In this document: positions 1 through 6,771 of the stretch, piece by piece
Layout of the letters: each line of letters begins with the position of its first letter
Position numbering within the stretch: position 1 is the first letter of the stretch
Assembly (NCBI GenBank): GCA_036008175.1
Contig: DASYOB010000030.1
Coordinates: 1-26,249 of the forward strand
DNA: 26,249 bases
Origin: DATARH01 sp036008175
GTDB lineage: Bacteria; Pseudomonadota; Alphaproteobacteria; ATCC43930; CGMCC-115725
Direction of reading: 5' to 3'
Translations under genes and position numbers: made by a program
The notes under the pieces: generated by a model
Databases searched by the model: none
Seen by the model: the letters and a program-made list of their open reading frames with translations, nothing else
What the model was told of the DNA's origin: nothing

Positions 1-216
1 TCGCGCGCCTCCGGCCGCAACGAGGTGATCCGCACCTGGTCGCGCCGCTCGACCATCTTCCCGCAATTCGTCGGGCTGACCTTCGGCGTCTACAACGGTC
101 ACAAATTCATCCCGGTGCTGGTCACCGAGAACATGATCGGCCACAAATTCGGCGAGTTCGCCCCGACCCGCACCTTCTACGGCCATGCCGGCGACAAGCG
201 GGCGCGGCGGGCGTAA
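1..216 (+). CDS. rpsS: 30S ribosomal protein S19 (uS19), 5'-truncated by window edge
   Basis: The frame is open from base 1 to a TAA at 214-216, giving the last 71 residues of a protein that is normally about 92 long. The S19 core is plain: RTWSRRSTIFPQFVGLTF, then HKFIPVLVTENMIGHKFGEFAPTR split across the middle, and a basic C-terminus (GHAGDKRARRA). S19 binds the 16S rRNA 3' domain in the 30S head with S13. The true start lies upstream of the window; the internal GTG at 25 is not the start. It is the first gene seen of the S10 cluster and is followed 12 bases later by rplV. Confidence 0.97.
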   Translation, partial: SRASGRNEVIRTWSRRSTIFPQFVGLTFGVYNGHKFIPVLVTENMIGHKFGEFAPTRTFYGHAGDKRARRA

Positions 217-228
217 GGGGAGAGCCTG

Positions 229-624
229 ATGAGCAAGCCCTCCGCCGAGCGGCGTCTCGCCGACAATGAGGCCTCGGCCTTCCTGCGGGCGCTGCGCACC
301 AGCCCGCGCAAGCTGAACCTCGTGGCGCAGATGATCCGCGGCAAGGACGCCGCGAAGGCGGTCGCCGAGCTTACCTTTTCGCGCCGCCGGATCGCGCAGG
401 AAGTGAAAAAGGTATTGCAGGCGGCGATCGCCAACGCCGAGAACAATCATCAGCTCGATGTCGACCGCCTCTATGTCAAGGAGGCGACCGTCGGCCGGGC
501 TTTTGTCATGAAGCGCTTCCACACCCGCGGCCGCGGCCGCTCCGCGCGGGTCGAAAAGCATTTCGCGCACCTGACCGTGATCGTCCGCGAGCGCGCCGAG
601 AGCGAAGCAGAGGAGGCGGCCTGA
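229..624 (+). CDS. rplV: 50S ribosomal protein L22 (uL22)
   Basis: This 131-residue protein has the L22 signature: a core RTSPRKLNLVAQMIRGK near residues 23-39, NAENNH around residue 70, and the conserved hairpin and C-terminal region RGRGRSARVEKHFAHLTVIV. L22 lines the polypeptide exit tunnel of the 50S subunit. The start has a GGGGAGAG ribosome binding site a few bases upstream. A short N-terminal extension and an acidic/Ala tail (ESEAEEAA) go beyond the E. coli form, which is about 110 residues. The stop TGA (622-624) shares its last base with the rpsC ATG, so translation is probably coupled. Confidence 0.98.
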   Translation: MSKPSAERRLADNEASAFLRALRTSPRKLNLVAQMIRGKDAAKAVAELTFSRRRIAQEVKKVLQAAIANAENNHQLDVDRLYVKEATVGRAFVMKRFHTRGRGRSARVEKHFAHLTVIVRERAESEAEEAA

Positions 625-1325
625 TGGGCCAGAAAGTCAATCCGATCGGGCTTCGGCTCGGCATCAACCGCACCTGGGACTCGCGCTGGTTCTCGCGCAA
701 GGAATACGGCAACCAGCTGCTCGACGACATCAAGCTGCGCAAGTTTCTCGGCGGCCGCCTGACCCAGGCGGCGATATCCAAGGTGCTGATCGAGCGCGCA
801 GCGAAAAAGACCCGGATCACGCTGCATTCGGCCCGGCCGGGCGTGGTGATCGGCAAGAAGGGCGCCGATATCGACAAGCTGCGCGCCGATCTCGCCAAGG
901 TCACCAACAGCGAGGTCAGCCTCAACATCGTCGAGATCCGCAAACCCGAGATCGAGGCCAAGCTGATCGCCGAAGGAATCGCCCAGCAGCTCGAGCGACG
1001 GGTCGCTTTCCGCCGGGCGATGAAGCGGGCGGTGCAGTCGGCGATGCGGTTCGGCGCGCAGGGCATCCGCATCAATTGCGGCGGCCGGCTCGGCGGCGCC
1101 GAGATCGCGCGCATGGAATGGTATCGCGAGGGGCGCGTGCCTTTGCACACGCTGCGCGCCGACATCGATTTCGGCACCGCCACCGCCAAAACCACCTACG
1201 GCACCTGCGGCGTCAAGGTGTGGGTGTTCAAGGGCGAGATCCTCGCCCACGACCCGATGGCGCAGGACAAGAAGCTCGCTGAAGGCCAGCCGCCCGCGCA
1301 GGAACGCGGCCGGCGCGAAGGATAG
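624..1325 (+). CDS. rpsC: 30S ribosomal protein S3 (uS3)
   Basis: This 233-residue protein begins MGQKVNPIGLRLGINRTWDSRW, the classic S3 N-terminus. A KH RNA-binding domain follows (residues about 40-110) with the GxxG loop in VVIGKKGADI. The C-terminal domain contains RRAMKRAVQSAMRFGAQGI and GGRLGGAEIAR. S3 forms part of the mRNA entry channel on the 30S head. The C-terminal tail is Gln/Arg rich and slightly extended. The start overlaps the rplV stop (TGATG), and rplP follows after 12 bases. Confidence 0.99.
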   Translation: MGQKVNPIGLRLGINRTWDSRWFSRKEYGNQLLDDIKLRKFLGGRLTQAAISKVLIERAAKKTRITLHSARPGVVIGKKGADIDKLRADLAKVTNSEVSLNIVEIRKPEIEAKLIAEGIAQQLERRVAFRRAMKRAVQSAMRFGAQGIRINCGGRLGGAEIARMEWYREGRVPLHTLRADIDFGTATAKTTYGTCGVKVWVFKGEILAHDPMAQDKKLAEGQPPAQERGRREG

Positions 1326-1337
1326 GCCGAGGGGACG

Positions 1338-1760
1338 ATGCTCCAACCGAAACGAACCAAATACCGCAAGGCCCACAAGGGCCGGATTCACGGTATCGCC
1401 AAGGGCGGCACCACGCTGAACTTCGGCGCCTACGGCCTGAAGGCGGTGGATCCCGGCCGGCTCACCGCGCGCCAGATCGAGGCGGCGCGGCGAACGATCA
1501 CGCGCCATATCCGGCGCATCGGCCGCGTGTGGATCCGGATTTTTCCGGATGTCCCGGTGTCCAGCAAGCCGGCCGAGGTGCGCATGGGCAGCGGCAAGGG
1601 TTCGCCCGAGTTCTGGGTGTGCCGGGTCAAGCCTGGACGGATCATGTTCGAGCTCGACGGCGTGCCGCCCGAGATCGCGCGCGAGGCCTTCGAGCTGGCG
1701 GCGGCGAAGCTGCCGATCGGCACCCGCTTCGTGACCCGGCAGGAGGAGGCGCGGACATGA
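1338..1760 (+). CDS. rplP: 50S ribosomal protein L16 (uL16)
   Basis: This 140-residue protein begins MLQPKRTKYRKAHKGRIHG and contains PAEVRMGSGKGSPEFWV. The Arg in EVRMG lies where E. coli L16 is hydroxylated; whether that happens here cannot be told. L16 helps organise the A-site tRNA and the peptidyl transferase region of 23S rRNA. A GAGGGG ribosome binding site lies just upstream of the ATG. The stop TGA (1758-1760) overlaps the rpmC ATG as ATGA. Confidence 0.98.
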   Translation: MLQPKRTKYRKAHKGRIHGIAKGGTTLNFGAYGLKAVDPGRLTARQIEAARRTITRHIRRIGRVWIRIFPDVPVSSKPAEVRMGSGKGSPEFWVCRVKPGRIMFELDGVPPEIAREAFELAAAKLPIGTRFVTRQEEART

Positions 1761-1984
1761 AGGGCAGCACGCCGTCCGACCTGCGCGCCCGCACCGAGGA
1801 CGAGCTTGGCGAACAGCTCGATACCCTCGGCAAGGAGATTTTCAACCTGCGTTTCCAGCGCGCCAGCGGCCAGCTCGAAAACACCGCTCGGGTGCGTCAG
1901 GTGCGGCGCAACATCGCCCGCATCAAGACCATTCTCTGCGAGCGTGGCCGGGCCCAGGGTTCTGGCGCGGCGAAAGCCAGCTGA
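1757..1984 (+). CDS. rpmC: 50S ribosomal protein L29 (uL29)
   Basis: This 75-residue protein contains the diagnostic segments EIFNLRFQRASGQLEN and RVRQVRRNIARIKTIL. L29 is a small two-helix protein at the exit tunnel rim near L23 and the SRP and trigger factor docking site. I chose the ATG at 1757 because it makes a four-base ATGA overlap with rplP and matches normal L29 length. The same frame is open further upstream only as a shadow of rplP. The Ala/Gly/Ser tail is slightly longer than usual. Confidence 0.96.
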   Translation: MKGSTPSDLRARTEDELGEQLDTLGKEIFNLRFQRASGQLENTARVRQVRRNIARIKTILCERGRAQGSGAAKAS

Positions 1985-1998
1985 GGCACGGAGTAGAT

Positions 1999-2388
1999 AT
2001 GCCTAAACGCGTTCTCCAAGGCGTCGTTGTCAGTGACGCCTGCGACAAGACCGTGATCGTCCGCGTCGATCGGCGCGTGATGCATCCGATCTACAAAAAA
2101 TTCATCTCGCGCTTCAAAAAATACGCCGCGCATGACGAAGACAACCGCTATTGCGCCGGCGACGCGGTCAAGATCGAAGAAAGCCGGCCGATCTCGAAGC
2201 GCAAGAGCTGGATCGTCATCGACGGGCCGGCCGACGCCGCGCCCGGACGGGGCCGGAAATCCGCGCCTGTAGCCGAGCCGGCGCCCGCGCCGGAGACCGC
2301 CGCTCCCCGGCGGCGGCGCAAGACCGCGGCCGCGGCTGCGCCAGCCGAGCCCGCGGCTGCGAGCGAAGAGGCCGGAGGCGCCGCATGA
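1999..2388 (+). CDS. rpsQ: 30S ribosomal protein S17 (uS17) with a long Ala/Pro-rich C-terminal tail
   Basis: Residues 1-77 are an ordinary S17 OB fold: MPKRVLQGVVVSDACDKTV, then HPIYKKFI, the KKYAAHDE region, and the closing IEESRPISKRKSW. S17 is normally about 80-90 residues; this one is 129. The extra stretch of roughly 50 residues is Ala/Pro/Glu rich with a basic patch (PRRRRKT). S17 is a primary 16S rRNA binder in the 30S body. The stop overlaps the rplN ATG as ATGA, so the tail is in frame up to the next gene and no stop is obviously missed. Identity is secure; any tail function is unknown. Confidence 0.97.
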   Translation: MPKRVLQGVVVSDACDKTVIVRVDRRVMHPIYKKFISRFKKYAAHDEDNRYCAGDAVKIEESRPISKRKSWIVIDGPADAAPGRGRKSAPVAEPAPAPETAAPRRRRKTAAAAAPAEPAAASEEAGGAA

Positions 2389-2753
2389 TCCAGATGCAGA
2401 CCAACCTCGACGTCGCCGACAATTCCGGCGCGCGGCGGGTGCAGTGCATCAAGGTGCTGGGCGGGTCGAAGCGCAAGACCGCCGGGGTCGGGGATGTCAT
2501 CATCGTCTCGGTCAAGGAGGCGATCCCGCGCGGCCGCGTCAAGAAGGGCGACGTGCACCGCGCCGTCATCGTGCGCACCGCCAAGGAGATCCGGCGCGCC
2601 GATGGCAGCGCCATCCGCTTCGACCGCAACGCGGCGGTGCTGATCAGCAACCAGGGCGAGCCGATCGGCACCCGCATCTTCGGTCCGGTCACGCGCGAAT
2701 TGCGAGCGCGCCGGTTCATGAAGATCGTCTCGCTCGCCCCGGAAGTTCTGTGA
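2385..2753 (+). CDS. rplN: 50S ribosomal protein L14 (uL14)
   Basis: This is a standard 122-residue L14 with MIQMQTNLDVADNSGARRV at the start, VGDVIIVSVKEAIPRG in the middle and TRIFGPVTRELR near the end. L14 sits at the 50S interface and contacts L19 and 16S rRNA in a bridge. The ATG at 2385 overlaps the rpsQ stop and gives the exact family length; the upstream in-frame extension is out-of-frame rpsQ sequence. rplN is usually the first spc operon gene, and here it joins the S10 operon with no gap. Confidence 0.98.
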   Translation: MIQMQTNLDVADNSGARRVQCIKVLGGSKRKTAGVGDVIIVSVKEAIPRGRVKKGDVHRAVIVRTAKEIRRADGSAIRFDRNAAVLISNQGEPIGTRIFGPVTRELRARRFMKIVSLAPEVL

Positions 2754-2767
2754 GCGGTGGCGTAACC

Positions 2768-3088
2768 ATGCCGAAGATGAAGATCAAAAAGGGCGACAAC
2801 GTCGTCGTCATCAGCGGCCGCGACAAGGGCAAGCAGGGCGAGGTGCTGCGGGTGTTCCCCGATGCGAGCAGGCTGATCGTGCAGGGCGTCCACATCGCCC
2901 GCCGGCACGCCAAGCCGCGCATGGGCGATCCCGGCGGGATCGTCGAGAAGGAACTGACGATCCACGTCTCCAACGTTTCCCATCTCGACCCGAAATCGGG
3001 CAAGCCGAGCCGGGTCGGCTACAAAATGCTCGATGATGGCCGCAAGGTCCGCTTCGCCCGGCGCTCGGGCGAGATGATCGACAAGTGA
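2768..3088 (+). CDS. rplX: 50S ribosomal protein L24 (uL24)
   Basis: This 106-residue protein has the KOW motif at its N-terminus (KKGDNVVVISGRDKGKQGEV) and the L24 centre HAKPRMGDPGGIVEKE. L24 binds 23S rRNA early and nucleates 50S assembly. I chose the ATG at 2768 by homology and normal length; it lies 14 bases after the rplN stop with a GGTGG-like ribosome binding site. The longer open frame upstream is a shadow of rplN. Confidence 0.98.
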   Translation: MPKMKIKKGDNVVVISGRDKGKQGEVLRVFPDASRLIVQGVHIARRHAKPRMGDPGGIVEKELTIHVSNVSHLDPKSGKPSRVGYKMLDDGRKVRFARRSGEMIDK

Positions 3089-3098
3089 GGCAGCCCCG

Positions 3099-3638
3099 AT
3101 GACCCGCTTGCAGGAGCGCTATGACGGCGAGGTCCGCCCGGCCCTGATGCAGGAGTTCGGCTACAAGAACCCGATGCAGGTGCCGCGCCTCGATAAGATC
3201 GTGATCAACATGGGCGTCGGCGAGGCAGTGCAGGACGCGAAGAAGATCGACGCCGCCGTCAGCGATCTGTCGGCGATTGCCGGGCAGCGGCCGGTGGTGA
3301 TCCGGGCGCGGCAATCGATCGCGACGTTCAAGCTGCGCCAAAACATGCCGATCGGCGTCAAGGTGACCTTGCGCCGGCGGCACATGTACGAGTTTCTCGA
3401 CCGGCTGATCACCGTGGCGTTGCCGCGGGTCCGCGATTTTCGCGGCGTGTCGAGCCGCAGCTTCGACGGCCGCGGCAACTACGCGCTCGGGCTCAAGGAG
3501 CAGCTGGTCTTCCCCGAGGTCGATTACGACAAGGTCGATGCCGTCCGCGGCATGGACATCGTCATCGTCACGACAGCGAAAACCGATGCCGAAGCCAAGG
3601 CGTTGCTCAAAGGCTTCGACATGCCCTTCCAGAATTGA
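3099..3638 (+). CDS. rplE: 50S ribosomal protein L5 (uL5)
   Basis: This 179-residue protein matches family length. Landmarks are MTRLQERYDGEVRPALMQEF, PRLDKIVINMGVGEAV, the ARQSIATFKLRQNMPIG loop, and FRGVSSRSFDGRGNYALG. L5 binds 5S rRNA with L18 and contacts the P-site tRNA in the central protuberance. The gene follows rplX after 10 bases and precedes rpsN by 24 bases. Nothing odd is seen. Confidence 0.99.
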   Translation: MTRLQERYDGEVRPALMQEFGYKNPMQVPRLDKIVINMGVGEAVQDAKKIDAAVSDLSAIAGQRPVVIRARQSIATFKLRQNMPIGVKVTLRRRHMYEFLDRLITVALPRVRDFRGVSSRSFDGRGNYALGLKEQLVFPEVDYDKVDAVRGMDIVIVTTAKTDAEAKALLKGFDMPFQN

Positions 3639-3662
3639 CCGCCTGCGGAGTCTTGATTCCCG

Positions 3663-3968
3663 ATGGCTAAAAAAAGCTCGATCGAAAAGAACAACCGGCG
3701 CGCCAAGCTCGCCAAGCAGAAGATGCCGCAGCGCGACCGGCTCAAGGCCATCGCGCGCGACCGCAATGCGCCGGGCGAGGAGCGTTTCGCCGCGCAGCTC
3801 AAGCTTGCCGAGATGCCGCGCAACAGCTCGCCGAACCGGGTGCGCAACCGCTGCTCGCTGTCCGGCCGGCCGCGCGGCTACTACCGTAAGTTCAAGTTGT
3901 CGCGCATCGCGGTGCGCGACCTGGCGTCCTCCGGCCAGATCCCGGGCATGCTCAAGTCGAGCTGGTGA
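3663..3968 (+). CDS. rpsN: 30S ribosomal protein S14 (uS14), long zinc-free type
   Basis: At 101 residues this is the long S14 form. It has MAKKSSIEKNNRRAKLAKQ at the N-terminus and the diagnostic RNRCSLSGRPRGYYRKFKLSR, ending IPGMLKSSW. Only one Cys is present in the core, so the paired CxxC zinc motifs of the short form are absent. S14 joins the 30S head late in assembly. Its place between rplE and rpsH is the standard spc order. Confidence 0.98.
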   Translation: MAKKSSIEKNNRRAKLAKQKMPQRDRLKAIARDRNAPGEERFAAQLKLAEMPRNSSPNRVRNRCSLSGRPRGYYRKFKLSRIAVRDLASSGQIPGMLKSSW

Positions 3969-3981
3969 AGGGACAGAAGCG

Positions 3982-4380
3982 ATGACGATGAGCGACCCGC
4001 TCGGCGATTTGCTGACCCGCATCCGCAACGGGCAGCAGGCGCGGATGGCCGTTGTGGCCGCGCCGGCCTCGAAGATGCGCGCCAACGTTCTCGATGTCTT
4101 GCAGCGCGAGGGTTATATCCGCGGCTTCAGCCGCGAGCAGATCCGCCCCGGCGTTGCCGAGCTCAAGATCGAGCTGAAATATGTCGATGGCGAGCCGGTG
4201 ATCCGCGAGATCGCGCGGGTGTCGAAGCCTGGGCGGCGGATCTATTCCAAGCTTGTCGACCTGCCGCGGGTCTATAACGGCCTCGGCATCTCGATCCTGT
4301 CGACCCCGCGGGGGGTCATGTCGGACAATGAGGCCCGCGCCGCCAAGGTCGGCGGCGAAGTGCTGTGCCGGGTATTCTGA
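3982..4380 (+). CDS. rpsH: 30S ribosomal protein S8 (uS8)
   Basis: This 132-residue protein begins MTMSDPLGDLLTRIRNGQQ and ends with GVMSDNEARAAKVGGEVLC, both typical of S8. S8 binds helix 21 of 16S rRNA. In E. coli it also represses the spc operon by binding the rplE leader; I cannot show an equivalent site here. The ATG at 3982 gives family length and lies 13 bases after rpsN. The upstream extension of the open frame overlaps rpsN and rplE and is a shadow. Confidence 0.98.
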   Translation: MTMSDPLGDLLTRIRNGQQARMAVVAAPASKMRANVLDVLQREGYIRGFSREQIRPGVAELKIELKYVDGEPVIREIARVSKPGRRIYSKLVDLPRVYNGLGISILSTPRGVMSDNEARAAKVGGEVLCRVF

Positions 4381-4390
4381 GGCGAAGACG

Positions 4391-4924
4391 ATGTCGCGTA
4401 TCGGTAAAGATCCCATAGCGATCCCGAGCGGGGTCCAGGTCGAGCTGTCGGGCCAGACCCTGACCGCCAAGGGGCGGCTCGGCAGCTTGAGCCTTGCGGT
4501 CCACAACGAGGTCACCGCGACCGTCGCCGACGGCACGGTGACGATCGCGCCGAACAATGAGACCAAGCGAGCGCGGGCGCTGTGGGGCACGACCCGGGCG
4601 CTCGTCAACAACATGGTCACCGGGGTGGCGAGCGGTTTCACCAAGAACCTGGAGATCAACGGCGTCGGCTACCGCGCCGCGGTCCAAGGCAGCGCCTTGA
4701 ACCTGCAGCTTGGCTACAGCCACGACATCAATTATCCGATCCCCTCGGACGTGCGGATCGTCTGCGAGCGGCCGACCGCGATCACGGTCACCGGCGCCGA
4801 CCGCCAGCGCGTCGGGCAGGTCGCGGCCGAGATCCGCGCCTTCCGGCCGCCCGAGCCCTATAAGGGTAAGGGGATCAAGTACGCCGACGAAACCGTCCGC
4901 CGCAAGGAAGGCAAGAAGAAGTAG
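4391..4924 (+). CDS. rplF: 50S ribosomal protein L6 (uL6)
   Basis: This 177-residue protein shows the two-repeat L6 layout: MSRIGKDPIAIPSGVQVE at the start, a middle region TRALVNNMVTGVASGF, and the C-terminal signature RPPEPYKGKGIKY. L6 lies near the sarcin-ricin loop and factor-binding site of the 50S subunit. The ATG at 4391 lies 10 bases after the rpsH stop. The C-terminus is very basic (RRKEGKKK), as usual. Confidence 0.98.
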   Translation: MSRIGKDPIAIPSGVQVELSGQTLTAKGRLGSLSLAVHNEVTATVADGTVTIAPNNETKRARALWGTTRALVNNMVTGVASGFTKNLEINGVGYRAAVQGSALNLQLGYSHDINYPIPSDVRIVCERPTAITVTGADRQRVGQVAAEIRAFRPPEPYKGKGIKYADETVRRKEGKKK

Positions 4925-4927
4925 GCG

Positions 4928-5293
4928 ATGTCGAACAAACCCGAGGCACTCTTCCGCCGCCGCCGCCAGCGCGTCCGCTACAAGCTGCGGCAGGCGGCCA
5001 AAGGCCGGCTGCGGCTGTCAGTGTTCCGCTCGTCGCGGCATATCTATGCCCAGATCATCGACGACGCGGCCGGGCGCACCTTGGCCGCCGCCTCGACCCT
5101 CGACGCCACGGTCAAGCCGAGCCTCAAATCCGGCGGCGACCGGGAAGCGGCGACCGCGGTTGGCAAGCTGATCGCCGAACGCGCCAAGGCGGCCGGGATC
5201 GAGCGCGTCATCTTCGACCGCGGCGCCTATCTCTATCATGGCCGGGTCAAGGCCCTGGCCGACGCCGCCCGCGAGGGCGGCCTCGAATTCTGA
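4928..5293 (+). CDS. rplR: 50S ribosomal protein L18 (uL18)
   Basis: This 121-residue protein has an Arg-rich N-terminus (FRRRRQRVRYKLR), the core RLSVFRSSRHIYAQIIDD, and the closing FDRGAYLYHGRVKALADAAREGG. L18 escorts 5S rRNA into the central protuberance with L5. Only three bases separate it from the rplF stop, so translation is probably coupled. Length and sequence are ordinary. Confidence 0.98.
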   Translation: MSNKPEALFRRRRQRVRYKLRQAAKGRLRLSVFRSSRHIYAQIIDDAAGRTLAAASTLDATVKPSLKSGGDREAATAVGKLIAERAKAAGIERVIFDRGAYLYHGRVKALADAAREGGLEF

Positions 5294-5303
5294 TGAGGTT
5301 CTG

Positions 5304-5879
5304 ATGGCACGTACCCAGGGCGAGCGGCGCAGGCGGGACGGCGACGGTCAGCAGCGCGACCGCGAGGAAAGCGAGTTTGCCGAAAAGCTGGTCAACATCA
5401 ACCGCGTCGCCAAGGTGGTGAAAGGCGGCCGGCGCTTCGGCTTTGCCGCGCTCGTCATCGTCGGCGACAGAAAGGGCCGGGTCGGCTACGGCGCGGGCAA
5501 GGCGCGCGAGGTGCCGGAAGCCATCCGCAAGGCGACCGAGCAGGCGCGCCGGAGCATGATCCGGGTGCCGCTGCGCGAAGGCCGCACGCTGCACCACGAC
5601 ATCGCCAGTTCCTACGGCGCCGGCAAGGTCATCGTGCGTGCCGCCAAGCCGGGCACCGGCATCATCGCGGGCGGCCCGATGCGCGCCATCTTCGAGGCGC
5701 TCGGGGTGCAGGACGTGGTCGCCAAATCGGTCGGCAGCTCGAACCCGCACAACATGATCAAGGCGACTTTCGCCGCGCTTACCGAGGTCACCAGCCCGCG
5801 CGCCGTGGCCGCGCGTCGCGGCAAAAAGGTCGCCGAGATCCTTGGCCGCCGCGACGCCGAGGCCCGGGAGACCGCGTGA
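5304..5879 (+). CDS. rpsE: 30S ribosomal protein S5 (uS5)
   Basis: This 191-residue protein has the S5 double-stranded RNA-binding-like domain at about residues 25-90 (LVNINRVAKVVKGGRRF, VGYGAGKAREVPEAIRKA). The second domain contains KPGTGIIAGGPMRAIFEALG and the SSNPHNM loop. S5 contributes to decoding accuracy and the mRNA entry helicase region. The ATG at 5304 is preceded by TGATGAGGTTCTG, which carries a GAGG ribosome binding site. The N-terminal 20 residues are a charged extension. The stop TGA shares a base with the rpmD ATG. Confidence 0.98.
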   Translation: MARTQGERRRRDGDGQQRDREESEFAEKLVNINRVAKVVKGGRRFGFAALVIVGDRKGRVGYGAGKAREVPEAIRKATEQARRSMIRVPLREGRTLHHDIASSYGAGKVIVRAAKPGTGIIAGGPMRAIFEALGVQDVVAKSVGSSNPHNMIKATFAALTEVTSPRAVAARRGKKVAEILGRRDAEARETA

Positions 5880-6097
5880 TGGCCAAAGGGGCTAGCGACA
5901 ATAGCGTGCGCGACAAGAAGACCGTCACGGTGGTGCAGACCGGCAGCCCGATCGGCCGCCGCGCCGACCAGGAAGCCACCTTGAAGGGGCTCGGGCTCAA
6001 CAAGCGGCATCGCCGCCGCACGCTCGAGGACACGCCGTCGGTGCGCGGCATGATCGACAAGGTGAAGCACCTGGTGCGGGTCGAAAGCGAGGCCTGA
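5879..6097 (+). CDS. rpmD: 50S ribosomal protein L30 (uL30)
   Basis: This 72-residue protein contains the L30 pattern TVTVVQTGSPIGRRADQEATL, followed by LGLNKRHRRRTLEDTPSVRGMI. L30 is normally about 60 residues; the extra length is a polar N-terminal run before the first strand. The ATG at 5879 overlaps the rpsE stop as TGATG. A GTG one codon upstream (5876) is also in frame but is less likely. A gap of about 100 bases, unusually long for this operon, follows before rplO. Confidence 0.95.
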   Translation: MAKGASDNSVRDKKTVTVVQTGSPIGRRADQEATLKGLGLNKRHRRRTLEDTPSVRGMIDKVKHLVRVESEA

Positions 6098-6198
6098 CGA
6101 CACTATTTGAAGACAGCGCGGGTTGAAGCCAACCCGGGTTGGCGACGGTGCGGGCTGAATAGGGCACGGGGCCTTGGGGCCCCCAGGACAGCGGGACG
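6098..6198 (+). promoter_or_regulatory. rplO leader region with two perfect hairpins
   Basis: This 101-base gap is long compared with the 0-25 bases between most neighbours. It can form CGGGTTG/CAACCCG (6119-6125 with 6130-6136, loop AAGC) and GGGGCC/GGCCCC (6168-6173 with 6178-6183, loop TTGG). Neither is followed by a T-run, so they do not look like intrinsic terminators. The second hairpin ends 15 bases before the rplO ATG, close to its weak binding site. A 16-base stretch at 6152-6167 recurs, with a three-base insertion, before secY. A regulatory role is inference. Confidence 0.4.
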
Positions 6199-6693
6199 AT
6201 GAAGCTCAACGAGATCAGAGACAATCCGGGGGCGCATTACCGGGCGAAGCGGGTCGGGCGCGGTATCGGCTCGGGCAAGGGCAAGACCTCCGGGCGCGGC
6301 GGCAAGGGCCAGACCGCGCGCAGCGGCGTCGCCATCAACGGCTTCGAGGGCGGACAGACCCCGCTGCACCGCCGGCTGCCGAAGCGCGGCTTCAACAACA
6401 AGATTTTCCAGAAGGATTTCAAGGTGGTGAACCTCGGGCGGCTGCAGCAGGCGATCGACGCCGGCCGGCTGACCAACGAGGGCGCCATAGACGCGGCACG
6501 GCTCGTCGCCGCCGGGGTGGTGCGCCGTCCCGGAGACGGCATCCGCCTCTTGGCGAAAGGCGGCCTTACCGCGGCGCTGACGATCGAGGTCGCGGGCGCC
6601 TCGAAGGCCGCGATCGCGGCGGTCGAAGAAGCCGGCGGCAAGGTGGTGCTGCGCGGCGGCGCCAAGCCGGAAGCCGAGGCGGCGCCGGCCTGA
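6199..6693 (+). CDS. rplO: 50S ribosomal protein L15 (uL15)
   Basis: This 164-residue protein has the Gly/Arg-rich L15 N-terminus (RVGRGIGSGKGKTSGRGGKG), the EGGQTPLHRRLPKRGF motif, and a C-terminal globular domain with VEEAGGKVVLRGG. L15 is a 23S rRNA binder needed late in 50S assembly. The tail is an Ala/Glu extension (KPEAEAAPA). It lies directly upstream of secY, the conserved spc order, with a 78-base gap. Confidence 0.98.
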   Translation: MKLNEIRDNPGAHYRAKRVGRGIGSGKGKTSGRGGKGQTARSGVAINGFEGGQTPLHRRLPKRGFNNKIFQKDFKVVNLGRLQQAIDAGRLTNEGAIDAARLVAAGVVRRPGDGIRLLAKGGLTAALTIEVAGASKAAIAAVEEAGGKVVLRGGAKPEAEAAPA

Positions 6694-6736
6694 GCGGCAG
6701 CCGCGTTACCGGCGGCAATTCGGCCGGAGGAAACAT

Positions 6737-6766
6737 TTGCGCAGGCCCGTTTGGGCTAGGGAATAG
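6737..6766 (+). other. Possible short leader ORF in front of secY
   Basis: A strong GGAGG (6726-6730) lies six bases before a TTG at 6737. That codon opens nine codons (M R R P V W A R E) ending in TAG at 6764-6766, five bases before the secY ATG. secY itself has only a weak binding site (AGGGA about nine bases upstream). Ribosomes terminating here could re-initiate on secY. The ORF is tiny and could be chance; only the spacing and the otherwise unused Shine-Dalgarno support it. Confidence 0.25.
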
Positions 6767-6771
6767 GGCAC

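Noticed and set aside
471..1508. A 345-codon minus-strand frame opposite rplV and rpsC
   Set aside because: It is fully antisense to conserved ribosomal protein genes and resembles no family I know; a codon-bias shadow.
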